The position numbers and the translations under genes were made by a program. The notes under the pieces were generated by a model, which worked only from the letters and a program-made list of their open reading frames with translations, was not told where the DNA came from and did not search any database. DNA of 41,123 nucleotides from NCBI GenBank assembly GCA_002786915.1, contig PCUV01000003.1, forward strand, positions 1 through 41,123, given 5' to 3'. This DNA comes from Comamonadaceae bacterium CG12_big_fil_rev_8_21_14_0_65_59_15 (GTDB taxonomy: Bacteria; Pseudomonadota; Gammaproteobacteria; Burkholderiales; Burkholderiaceae_C). Numbering within the stretch: the first letter of the stretch is position 1; each line of letters opens with the position of its first letter. Of the stretch, positions 1 to 7,066 are shown piece after piece.

Positions 1-203
1 CAGGGGGCAAGATGCACGCCATCGAAATCAAAGCGGGGGCCACGGTGAACCCGGATTACTTCAAAGGGCTGAAAACCTTTGCAGCGCATCACCCCTCAGC
101 GGTGTCTGGCGGGGGTGTGGTGTTTGGCGGCACACAAAACCAAAACCGCAATGACTGGCCGGTGCATTCGTGGCTAAGTTTGAAGAACAAGCCGGATGCA
201 TAG
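1..203 (+). CDS. DUF4143-type protein, C-terminal end only (5' partial)
   Basis: The window opens inside this gene; the reading frame begins at base 3 and gives 66 codons before a TAG stop. The visible segment contains IEIKAGATVNPDYFKGL and then VVFGGTQNQNR. This pattern of a Glu-Ile-Lys strand followed by a short helix and a final Tyr/Phe-Gly-Gly strand is what I associate with the C-terminal end of DUF4143 proteins, which usually follow an N-terminal AAA-type ATPase domain; the IEIK strand resembles a nuclease-like (PD-(D/E)XK) core. No ATPase part is visible, so the full architecture is inferred. The gene is convergent with lpdA, with 70 bp between stops. An internal ATG at base 12 is not a plausible start because the frame stays open to the edge. 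Confidence 0.65.
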   Translation, partial: GGKMHAIEIKAGATVNPDYFKGLKTFAAHHPSAVSGGGVVFGGTQNQNRNDWPVHSWLSLKNKPDA

Positions 204-273
204 ACACACTTTCACAGGTTCGCCCTGCGCGCCAGAACAGAGGTGTTGTACTGCGAGATCGCAGCAACAAAAT

Positions 274-2142
274 CTACTTGCGCGCCGGTGGAACATCCGT
301 GCAGCTGCCGTGCGCAATCTCTGCCGCCATGCCGATGCTTTCGCCCAGCGTGGGGTGTGGGTGGATGGTCTTTCCAATGTCGATGGCATCGGCGCCCATC
401 TCGATGGCCAGCGCCACCTCGCCAATCATGTCGCCCGCATGGGTGCCGACCATGCCGCCGCCCAGAATCTTGCCGTGACCGTGCGCTTCTTCGCTGTCGT
501 CGAATAGCAGCTTGGTGACGCCTTCATCGCGGCCGTTGGCAATGGCGCGGCCGGACGCGTTCCACGGGAACAGGCCCTTCTTGACCTTGATGCCCTGGGC
601 CTTGGCTTGGTCTTCGGTCAAGCCCACCCAGGCCACTTCGGGGTCGGTGTAGGCCACGCTGGGGATGACGCGGGCGTTGAAGGCTGCAGAGGCCAATTCC
701 TTGTTGCCTAGCAGTTCACCGGCAATCACTTCTGCCGCCACATGCGCCTCATGCACCGCCTTGTGCGCCAGCATGGGCTGGCCGACGATGTCGCCAATGG
801 CGAAGATGTGCGGCACGTTGGTGCGCATCTGGATGTCGACGTTGATGAAACCCCGGTCAGTGACGGCCACGCCCGCCTTGTCAGCGGCGATTTTCTTGCC
901 GTTGGGGGTGCGGCCGACAGCTTGCAGCACCAGGTCGTAGGTTTGCGGCTCGGGACAAGTGCCGCCCTCCTCTGCCGGTGCAAACGTGACCTTGATGCCT
1001 TCTGGTGTGGCTTCGGCCGCGACGGTTTTGGTTTTGAGCATGATGTTGTCAAACCGTGGCGCGTTCATTTTTTGCCAGATTTTGACCAAATCACGGTCCG
1101 CGCCCTGCATCAGGCCGTCGAGCATTTCGACCACGTCCAGCCTTGCGCCGAGTGTGCTGTAGACGGTGCCCATTTCCAGGCCGATGATGCCGCCGCCCAG
1201 AATCAGCATGCGTTTGGGGACTTCTTTCAGGGCCAAAGCGCCGGTTGAATCGACCACGCGTGGGTCGTTGGGCATGAAGGGCAGGCGCACCGCCTGTGAG
1301 CCGGCGGCAATGATGGCCTTCTTGAATGCAATGATCTTCTTGGTGCCAGTTTTCTCTTGCGCCGTGCCGCTGGTTTCTTCTACCTCGACGTGGTTGGCGC
1401 CGACAAACGCACCGTAGCCGCGCACGATGGTGACCTTGCGCATCTTGGCCATGGCGCCCAGGCCGCCGGTGAGTTTGCCAATGACCTTTTCTTTGTGGCT
1501 ACGCAAGGTGTCGATGTTGACCACCGGTTTGCCAAATTCCACGCCCAACGCGGCCAGGTGGCTTACCTCGTCGATAACGCTGGCCACGTGCAGCAGCGCT
1601 TTGCTGGGGATGCAGCCGACGTTCAGGCAAACACCGCCCAGCGTGGCGTAGCGCTCTACCAGTACCACCTTCAGACCAAGGTCAGCGGCGCGGAAGGCGG
1701 CGCTGTAGCCACCCGGGCCGCCGCCCAGCACCAGCAGGTCGCAGTCCAGGTCGGCTGTGCCACCAAAGCTGGCTGCGTTGGGGGCCGGTGCAGCTGCTGA
1801 AAGCGCTACAGATTGTGGAGCTTTTTGCGCTTGCTGTACCTGGGCTGGAGGCTGATTTTGCTTGGAATCTTGAGCTGGGGTTGCGGCAGGCTGCGCAGCG
1901 TCACCTGCGGCCTCCAGCGTCAGCAGCAGCGAGCCTTCAGAAACTTTGTCGCCCAGTTTGATCTTGAGTTCTTTCACCACGCCGCTGTGGCTGCAGGGGA
2001 TTTCCATCGAGGCTTTGTCGCTCTCAACGGTGATCAGGCTTTGATCTGCCTTGACGCTGTCGCCGGGTTTCACCAGCAGTTCGATCACTGCCACGTCTTT
2101 GAAGTCGCCGATGTCGGGGACTTTGATGTCGATTTGTGCCAT
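274..2142 (-). CDS. lpdA: Dihydrolipoyl dehydrogenase (E3) with N-terminal lipoyl domain
   Basis: E3 of the pyruvate dehydrogenase complex; it reoxidises dihydrolipoyl groups on E2 with FAD and NAD+ in the cytoplasm. The protein is 622 aa, about 150 aa longer than a plain E3. Residues 1-80 are a lipoyl domain with the lipoylated lysine K43 in [11 protein letters not shown] Pro/Ala/Gln linker (about 85-125) follows, then the flavin domain starts with [15 protein letters not shown], the redox disulfide [17 protein letters not shown], a second nucleotide-binding [13 protein letters not shown] and the C-terminal [13 protein letters not shown] active-site His/Glu segment. A GAGGAA ribosome site lies just before the ATG. 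It is the last gene of aceE-aceF-lpdA. An E3 carrying its own lipoyl domain is known in some betaproteobacteria such as Neisseria. The linker contains one copy of the 50-bp repeat described below. Confidence 0.96.
   Translation of the reverse strand: MAQIDIKVPDIGDFKDVAVIELLVKPGDSVKADQSLITVESDKASMEIPCSHSGVVKELKIKLGDKVSEGSLLLTLEAAGDAAQPAATPAQDSKQNQPPAQVQQAQKAPQSVALSAAAPAPNAASFGGTADLDCDLLVLGGGPGGYSAAFRAADLGLKVVLVERYATLGGVCLNVGCIPSKALLHVASVIDEVSHLAALGVEFGKPVVNIDTLRSHKEKVIGKLTGGLGAMAKMRKVTIVRGYGAFVGANHVEVEETSGTAQEKTGTKKIIAFKKAIIAAGSQAVRLPFMPNDPRVVDSTGALALKEVPKRMLILGGGIIGLEMGTVYSTLGARLDVVEMLDGLMQGADRDLVKIWQKMNAPRFDNIMLKTKTVAAEATPEGIKVTFAPAEEGGTCPEPQTYDLVLQAVGRTPNGKKIAADKAGVAVTDRGFINVDIQMRTNVPHIFAIGDIVGQPMLAHKAVHEAHVAAEVIAGELLGNKELASAAFNARVIPSVAYTDPEVAWVGLTEDQAKAQGIKVKKGLFPWNASGRAIANGRDEGVTKLLFDDSEEAHGHGKILGGGMVGTHAGDMIGEVALAIEMGADAIDIGKTIHPHPTLGESIGMAAEIAHGSCTDVPPARK
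1811..1867 (+). repeat. 50-bp interspersed repeat, copy 1 (in lpdA linker)
   Basis: On the plus strand this reads GGAGCTTTTTGCGCTTG, then GGGCTGGAGGCTGATTTTG, ending TTGGAA. It aligns without gaps to copies 2 and 3 in aceF. It lies antisense to lpdA and encodes linker residues about 93-111 ([19 protein letters not shown]). It is the most diverged of the three PDH copies. Because the lipoyl domains are themselves duplicated, shared ancestry of the linker is an alternative explanation for this copy. Confidence 0.6.
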
Positions 2143-2360
2143 TTGTTCTTCCTCAATTTTTAACTTACTGTGCGAGGTGTACGCGCTTGGGGTTGAACCC
2201 GCCGCGCGCGCGGGGCATCCGACTCCGCGAATGTCCCCCGGCTACGGGCTACGCCCCTAGCCTCCTCCTTTATTTGGCAAAACCCCAAGTCCACGCTGCG
2301 TCAGATACCCAACGCACGCGGCTAGTCGGTAATGGAGTGCCAACATTGGCAGGATGCCTC
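2143..2360. other. aceF-lpdA intergenic spacer with hairpin
   Basis: This 218-bp gap within the pdh operon has no convincing gene. It contains a hairpin at 2240-2262 with arms GGCTACGGGC and GCCCCTAGCC (9 of 10 pairs, three-base loop), next to a CCTCCTCCTTTATTTG segment that on the transcribed strand reads CAAATAAAGGAGGAGG. The upstream part is rich in CGCG. The hairpin could slow transcription or protect the mRNA end between aceF and lpdA, but no T-tract follows it on the transcribed strand, so it is not a standard terminator. Confidence 0.4.
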
Positions 2361-4052
2361 TTAAAGCAGCACCCGGCGGAAATCGCCCAGGATTTGACCG
2401 AGGTACACGTTAAAGCGTGCCGCGGCCGCGCCGTCGATCACGCGGTGATCCCAAGTGAGCGACAGCGGCAGCATCAGCCGCGGCTGGAACGCCTTACCGT
2501 CCCAGATGGGTTCCATCGTCGAGCGACAGACACCCAAAATGGCCACCTCGGGCGCGTTGATGATGGGCGTGAAGTAACGTCCGCCAATGCCGCCCAGGCT
2601 GCTGATGGTGAAGCTGGCACCGGTCATCTCAGCCGGGCCGAGCTTGCCGTCGCGCGCTTTTTTCGCCAGCTCGCCCATTTCGGTGCTGATCTGGAAGATG
2701 CCTTTTTTGTCAGCATCCTTGATCACCGGCACCATCAGGCCGTTGGGCGTGTCTGCGGCAAAACCGATGTGGTAATACTGCTTGTAGATCAGCGCGTCGC
2801 CATCCAGGCTGCTGTTGAACTCGGGGTATTTCTTGAGCGCGGCCACGCAGGCTTTGATCAGAAAAGCCAGCATGGTGACTTTCACGCCGCTCTTCTCGTT
2901 TTCTTTGTTGGTGCTGACGCGGAACGCTTCCAGGTCGGTGATGTCGCAGTCGTCATGGTTGGTGACGGCCGGAATCATGATGGCGTTGCGCAGCAGGTTG
3001 GCACCGCTGATCTTCTTGATGCGGCTGAGCTCTTTGCGCTCGGTTGGGCCAAATTTGGTGAAGTCCACCACTGGCCAGGGGATCAGACCCAGGCCCGCGC
3101 CGTTGTTGCCCGTTGCTGCAGGCTTGGCGTTGGCTTGCGCCGCCTGGGTTTGTACCGCACCACTCATCACCGAGCGGGTAAAAGCCTGCACGTCGTGGTC
3201 GGTGATGCGGCCTTTGAGGCCGGTGCCTTTAACCTCATTGAGCGGCACACCCAGTTCGCGGGCGAACTTGCGCACCGACGGGCTGGCGTGCGGCAAGCCC
3301 AGCGGGGGCGTGGTCGGGTTGTGTGCGGGCACAGCCACTGCCGTTGCCGCGACCGCTACCGAACCAGTAGCTGCTTGCGCTTGTTCTACCTGGACTGGAG
3401 CCGCATTTGATGCAGAACTTGGGCTGGCTCCAGCAGCCGCGGCGCTGGCCTGCGGTGCGGCTGCGGCACTGCCTTGCAGCACGGCCAGCAAGTCACCCAT
3501 GTTGACCTTGTCACCGAGCTTGACCTTGAGCTCCTGGATGACCCCGGCGGCGCTGGACGGAATTTCCATCGACGCCTTGTCGGATTCGACCGTGATCAAA
3601 CTTTGCTCGGCTTTCACCGTGTCGCCCACCTTGACCATGACCTCGATCACCGCCACGTCCTTGAAGTCGCCAATGTCAGGCACGCGCACTTCTACCGGGC
3701 CGGATGCTACGGGCACTGTAGCCACCGTTGCCGGCACCGGCGTTACTGCTGTTTCAGTAGCTGCTAGCGCTTGCTGGACGGGGGCTGGAGCCTGATTTGA
3801 TACAGAAGCCTCACCGGCCACTTCCAGCATCAGTACCAGGCTGCCTTCGCTGACCTTGTCGCCCAGCGCCACCTTGAGCTCTTTCACCACGCCAGCGTGG
3901 CTGGAGGGGATTTCCATCGAGGCCTTGTCCGATTCCACCGTCAGCAGGCTTTGCTCGGCCTTGACCGTGTCACCGGGTTTGACCAGCAGTTCGATCACTG
4001 CCACGTCCTTGAAGTCGCCAATGTCGGGGACTTTGATTTCAATGATCGCCAT
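2361..4052 (-). CDS. aceF: Dihydrolipoamide acetyltransferase (E2), two lipoyl domains
   Basis: E2 core of pyruvate dehydrogenase; it transfers the acetyl group from lipoamide to CoA. The product is 563 aa from the ATG giving [14 protein letters not shown] 37-residue upstream extension in the same frame has no domain character and runs through a palindromic repeat, so it is rejected as the start. Domain order: lipoyl domain 1 (K43), Ala/Pro linker, lipoyl domain 2 (K159), second linker, peripheral subunit-binding domain near 252-290 (HASPSVRKFARELGVPL), then the catalytic domain ending with DHRVIDG (H536). An AGAAAG ribosome site precedes the start. The two lipoyl domains are almost identical in their first 50 residues to that of LpdA, pointing to module duplication. 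Both linkers contain copies of the 50-bp repeat. Confidence 0.96.
   Translation of the reverse strand: MAIIEIKVPDIGDFKDVAVIELLVKPGDTVKAEQSLLTVESDKASMEIPSSHAGVVKELKVALGDKVSEGSLVLMLEVAGEASVSNQAPAPVQQALAATETAVTPVPATVATVPVASGPVEVRVPDIGDFKDVAVIEVMVKVGDTVKAEQSLITVESDKASMEIPSSAAGVIQELKVKLGDKVNMGDLLAVLQGSAAAAPQASAAAAGASPSSASNAAPVQVEQAQAATGSVAVAATAVAVPAHNPTTPPLGLPHASPSVRKFARELGVPLNEVKGTGLKGRITDHDVQAFTRSVMSGAVQTQAAQANAKPAATGNNGAGLGLIPWPVVDFTKFGPTERKELSRIKKISGANLLRNAIMIPAVTNHDDCDITDLEAFRVSTNKENEKSGVKVTMLAFLIKACVAALKKYPEFNSSLDGDALIYKQYYHIGFAADTPNGLMVPVIKDADKKGIFQISTEMGELAKKARDGKLGPAEMTGASFTISSLGGIGGRYFTPIINAPEVAILGVCRSTMEPIWDGKAFQPRLMLPLSLTWDHRVIDGAAAARFNVYLGQILGDFRRVLL
3361..3417 (+). repeat. 50-bp interspersed repeat, copy 2 (aceF second linker)
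   Basis: Plus strand TAGCTGCTTGCGCTTG followed after a short variable stretch by GGACTGGAGCCGCATTTGAT and CAGAA. Antisense to aceF, where it encodes linker residues about 213-231 (SNAAPVQVEQAQAATGS) between lipoyl domain 2 and the subunit-binding domain. It is one of the two clearest copies. Confidence 0.75.
3751..3807 (+). repeat. 50-bp interspersed repeat, copy 3 (aceF first linker)
   Basis: Plus strand TAGCTGCTAGCGCTTG followed by GGGCTGGAGCCTGATTTGAT and ACAGAA. Antisense to aceF, encoding linker residues about 83-101 (SNQAPAPVQQALAATET) between the two lipoyl domains. Read in the antisense frame the element yields an Ala/Pro/Gln-rich peptide, which suits a flexible linker. Confidence 0.75.
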
Positions 4053-4100
4053 GATTTTCTTTCTATTCGTTTTGTCTAGTCTCTGATCTATCTGGTCAGC

Positions 4101-4178
4101 TGGGGTCAGAGCACATTTGCTGCGCAAAGTGATCTGACCCCAACGCTCCAGACTTCTTCGCAAAGTGGTCTGACCCCA
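4101..4178. repeat. GGGGTCAGA palindrome plus half copy (aceE-aceF spacer)
   Basis: A hairpin at 4101-4142 has outer arms TGGGGTCAGA and TCTGACCCCA and inner arms CAC..TTTGC / GCAAA..GTG around a three-base loop. A second right half (CTTCGCAAAGTGG then TCTGACCCCA) follows at about 4157-4178. It fills much of the 137-bp spacer between aceE and aceF. Related elements occur at 13897-14016, 35858-35900 and 40117-40203, and a fragment inside valS. The shape resembles REP sequences mobilised by REP-associated tyrosine transposases, but no such transposase is in the window. Confidence 0.8.
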
Positions 4179-4189
4179 AAGTTTTTTAA

Positions 4190-6901
4190 TTACGCGTACA
4201 GCGGGTTCACTTTGTCGGTATTGATGCCGTACTTGGCGATCGCTTCACTGACCTTGCTCACCGGCAGTTTGCCGTCTTCACTCAGCGCCTTCAACGCGGC
4301 AATCACGATGAAATGGCGGTTGATCTCAAAGTGCTCGCGCAACTTGCTGCGGAAGTCGCTGCGACCAAAGCCGTCGGTGCCCAGCACTTTGTAAGTGCGG
4401 CCTTTCGGAATGAAGGCGCGGATTTGCTCAGCATACGACTTGATGTAATCCGTGGAGGCCACCACCGGGCCGTCATGCCCAGCCAGTTGCTGTGTCACAA
4501 ACGGCACTTTGGCCGCTGCACCGGAGTTGAGCAGGTTGTCGCGCTCGCAGGCCTGGCCGTCGCGCGCCAGTTCGTTGAAGCTCGGGCAACTCCACACGTC
4601 AGCGGTCACACCCCAGTCCACGGCCAGCAGTTTTTGCGCCACAAAGCTCTCGCGCAAAATCGTGCCGCTACCCAGCAACTGCACGCGCGGGCCCGCAGCG
4701 CCGTCTGCACCCGGTTTGCACAGGTACATGCCCTTGATGATCTGCTCTTCGGTGCCCGGGGTCAGGCCGGGCATGGCGTAGTTTTCGTTCAGCAAGGTCA
4801 GGTAATAGAAGACGTTGTCTTGCTTCTCCACCATGCGTTTCAAGCCATGGTGCAGGATCACGCCCACTTCGTGCGCAAAGGTCGGATCGTATGAAACGCA
4901 GTTGGGGATGGTGCCCGCCAGAATGTGGCTGTGGCCGTCTTCGTGCTGCAGGCCTTCGCCGTTGAGCGTGGTGCGCCCGGAGGTGCCGCCCAGCAAGAAG
5001 CCGCGTGCCTGCATGTCACCCGCAGCCCAGGCCAGGTCACCAATGCGCTGAAAGCCGAACATCGAGTAATAGACGTAAAACGGCACCATGATGCGGTTGC
5101 TGGTGCTGTAGCTGGTGGCAGCCGCAATCCAGCTCGCCATGCCCCCGGCTTCGTTGATGCCTTCTTGCAAAATCTGGCCTTTTTTGTCTTCCTTGTAATA
5201 CATCACCTGGTCTTTGTCCACCGGGGTGTAGTTTTGGCCGGCCGGGTTGTAAATGCCGATCTGGCGGAACAAGCCTTCCATGCCGAAGGTACGGGCTTCG
5301 TCCACCAGAATCGGCACCACGCGCTGGCCCAGCGCCTGGTCGCGCAGCAGCTGCGTGATGAAGCGCACGTAGGCTTGGGTGGTGGAAATTTCGCGCCCCT
5401 CGGGCGTTGGTTCCAGCACCGCCTTGAAGGTGTCGATGGACGGCACGGTGAAATGCTCGTCGGCCTTGGTGCGGCGGTGCGGCAGGTAGCCGCCGAGTGC
5501 TTGTCGGCGCTCGTGCAGGTAGCGCATTTCAGGGGTGTCGTCGGCCGGTTTGTAGAACGGAATGTCCTTGATCTGGCTGTCAGGAATTGGAATGTTGAAG
5601 CGGTCGCGGAACGTCTTGATGTCGTCGTCGGTGAGCTTTTTGGTCTGGTGCACGTTGTTTTTGCCCTCGCCGCTCTTGCCCATGCCAAAGCCCTTGACGG
5701 TTTTGATCAGCAACACGCTGGGCTGGCCGGTGTGGTTAACGGCGGCGTGGTAGGCGGCATAGACCTTTTGCGGGTCGTGGCCACCGCGGCGCAGTTGCCA
5801 GATGTCGTCGTCGCTCATTTTCTCGACCATTTTGGCGGTCTCTGGCGAGCGGCCAAAGAAGTTCTTGCGCACAAACGCACCATCGTTGGCCTTGAAGGCC
5901 TGGTAGTCGCCGTCCAGCGTGTCCATCATCACTTTTTTCAGCGCGCCGTCTTTGTCGCGTGCCAGCAGCGGATCCCAGTTGCTGCCCCACAGCAGCTTGA
6001 TCACGTTCCAGCCTGCACCGCGGAAGGTACCTTCCAGCTCTTGAATGATCTTGCCGTTGCCACGCACCGGGCCGTCCAGGCGCTGCAGGTTGCAGTTGAT
6101 GACAAACACCAGGTTGTCGAGCTTTTCACGTGCGGCCAGACCAATCGCGCCCAGGCTTTCAACTTCGTCCATTTCGCCGTCGCCACAAAACACCCAGACC
6201 TTGCGGTTGGCGGTGTTGGCAATGCCACGGGCGTGCAGGTACTTCAAGAACCGCGCCTGGTAGATCGCCATCAGCGGGCCCAGACCCATCGACACAGTGG
6301 GGAACTGCCAGAACTCGGGCATCAGCTTGGGGTGCGGGTAGCTTGACAAGCCCTTGCCACCGGTTTCCTGACGGAAATGCAGCAGTTGCTCTTCGGTCAA
6401 ACGGCCTTCCAGGTAAGCGCGGGCATAGACACCGGGGGCCACGTGGCCCTGGATATAGATGCAGTCGCCACCGTGGTCAGCGCTTTCGGCGTGCCAGAAG
6501 TGGTTGAAACCGGCACCAAACATGTGCGCCAGACTGGCAAAGCTACCAATGTGGCCGCCCAGGTCGCCACCGTCCTCTGGGTGGTGGCGGTTGGCCTTGA
6601 CCACCATCGCCATGGCGTTCCAGCGCATGTAGGCGCGCAGACGTTCTTCAATCTCGATGTTGCCGGGGCAGCGCTCCTCTTGGTCCGGCTCCAGGGTGTT
6701 GACGTAACCGGTGTTGGCCGAAAACGGCATGTCCAGGCTGTTTTGCCGTGCGTGCTCAAGCAACTGCTCCAGCAAATAGTGCGCGCGCTCGGGACCTTCT
6801 TGGTCAATGACGGCGCTTAGCGCGTCCATCCATTCACGGGTTTCCTGGGTGTCGAGATCGGGGGTGGCGCGGGCGCTGTCGGGCGCGGGCTGTGCTTGCA
6901 T
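4190..6901 (-). CDS. aceE: Pyruvate dehydrogenase E1, homodimeric type
   Basis: Thiamine-diphosphate enzyme that decarboxylates pyruvate and acetylates lipoyl groups of AceF; cytoplasmic, first gene of the pdh operon. At 903 aa it is close to the usual length (about 890). The ThDP/Mg motif begins at G240 in GDGEMDEVESLG and ends near NCNLQRLDGPV. Other recognisable blocks are GGDLGGHIGSFAS (substrate-channel histidine region), GKNNVHQTKKLT, and TYKVLGTDGFGRSDFR near the C-terminus. The start is fixed by an AGGAGA ribosome site 5 bases before ATG. It faces a histidine kinase gene across a 165-bp AT-rich divergent promoter region. Confidence 0.97.
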   Translation of the reverse strand: MQAQPAPDSARATPDLDTQETREWMDALSAVIDQEGPERAHYLLEQLLEHARQNSLDMPFSANTGYVNTLEPDQEERCPGNIEIEERLRAYMRWNAMAMVVKANRHHPEDGGDLGGHIGSFASLAHMFGAGFNHFWHAESADHGGDCIYIQGHVAPGVYARAYLEGRLTEEQLLHFRQETGGKGLSSYPHPKLMPEFWQFPTVSMGLGPLMAIYQARFLKYLHARGIANTANRKVWVFCGDGEMDEVESLGAIGLAAREKLDNLVFVINCNLQRLDGPVRGNGKIIQELEGTFRGAGWNVIKLLWGSNWDPLLARDKDGALKKVMMDTLDGDYQAFKANDGAFVRKNFFGRSPETAKMVEKMSDDDIWQLRRGGHDPQKVYAAYHAAVNHTGQPSVLLIKTVKGFGMGKSGEGKNNVHQTKKLTDDDIKTFRDRFNIPIPDSQIKDIPFYKPADDTPEMRYLHERRQALGGYLPHRRTKADEHFTVPSIDTFKAVLEPTPEGREISTTQAYVRFITQLLRDQALGQRVVPILVDEARTFGMEGLFRQIGIYNPAGQNYTPVDKDQVMYYKEDKKGQILQEGINEAGGMASWIAAATSYSTSNRIMVPFYVYYSMFGFQRIGDLAWAAGDMQARGFLLGGTSGRTTLNGEGLQHEDGHSHILAGTIPNCVSYDPTFAHEVGVILHHGLKRMVEKQDNVFYYLTLLNENYAMPGLTPGTEEQIIKGMYLCKPGADGAAGPRVQLLGSGTILRESFVAQKLLAVDWGVTADVWSCPSFNELARDGQACERDNLLNSGAAAKVPFVTQQLAGHDGPVVASTDYIKSYAEQIRAFIPKGRTYKVLGTDGFGRSDFRSKLREHFEINRHFIVIAALKALSEDGKLPVSKVSEAIAKYGINTDKVNPLYA

Positions 6902-6964
6902 GCTTGTCTCCTGTTATTGATGCGAAGGATGTTAGTTGAATTGCCACGTTTTGTCGCAGATCAA

Positions 6965-6993
6965 ATTTTATAGAAATATTGTTATTTTTTCAA
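6965..6993 (-). promoter_or_regulatory. Candidate sigma-70 promoter of the pdh operon
   Basis: On the minus strand a TTGAAA -35 box (6993-6988) is followed by TATAAAAT; reading the -10 as TAAAAT (6970-6965) gives a 17-base spacer. Transcription would start about 55 bases before the aceE ATG. The -35 box overlaps that of the oppositely directed promoter of the kinase gene. Confidence 0.45.
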
Positions 6994-7018
6994 ATAGTGT
7001 TTATATATTTTATATAAT
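6989..7018 (+). promoter_or_regulatory. Candidate sigma-70 promoter of the kinase-regulator operon
   Basis: A perfect TATAAT at 7013-7018 has a weaker TTCAAA -35 box 18 bases upstream (6989-6994). The predicted start is near 7025, immediately before a CACTGA-CT-TCAGTG palindrome. Confidence 0.5.
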
Positions 7019-7025
7019 GAAATTA

Positions 7026-7039
7026 CACTGACTTCAGTG
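7026..7039. promoter_or_regulatory. Candidate operator palindrome
   Basis: CACTGACTTCAGTG is a perfect 6-2-6 inverted repeat located at the expected +1 to +14 of the kinase promoter. The position suits a repressor or autoregulator site. The sequence does not match the FNR/FixK box (TTGAT-N4-ATCAA). Confidence 0.35.
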
Positions 7040-7066
7040 CGACGGTAGAAACCCTACACTCGCCCC

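Noticed and set aside
2136..3795. Plus-strand ORFs of 424 and 326 codons across aceF
   Set aside because: Antisense shadows of aceF; composition reflects the lipoyl and linker repeats, and no ribosome site or domain is seen.
4053..4163. N-terminal extension of AceF by 37 residues
   Set aside because: It runs through the GGGGTCAGA palindrome and lacks homology; the ATG at 4052 begins the lipoyl domain exactly and has a ribosome site.
4925..6346. Long plus-strand ORF of 473 codons opposite aceE
   Set aside because: It is the mirror of a well-conserved gene in high-GC DNA; the translation is rich in Val, His, Arg and Ala with no motif.
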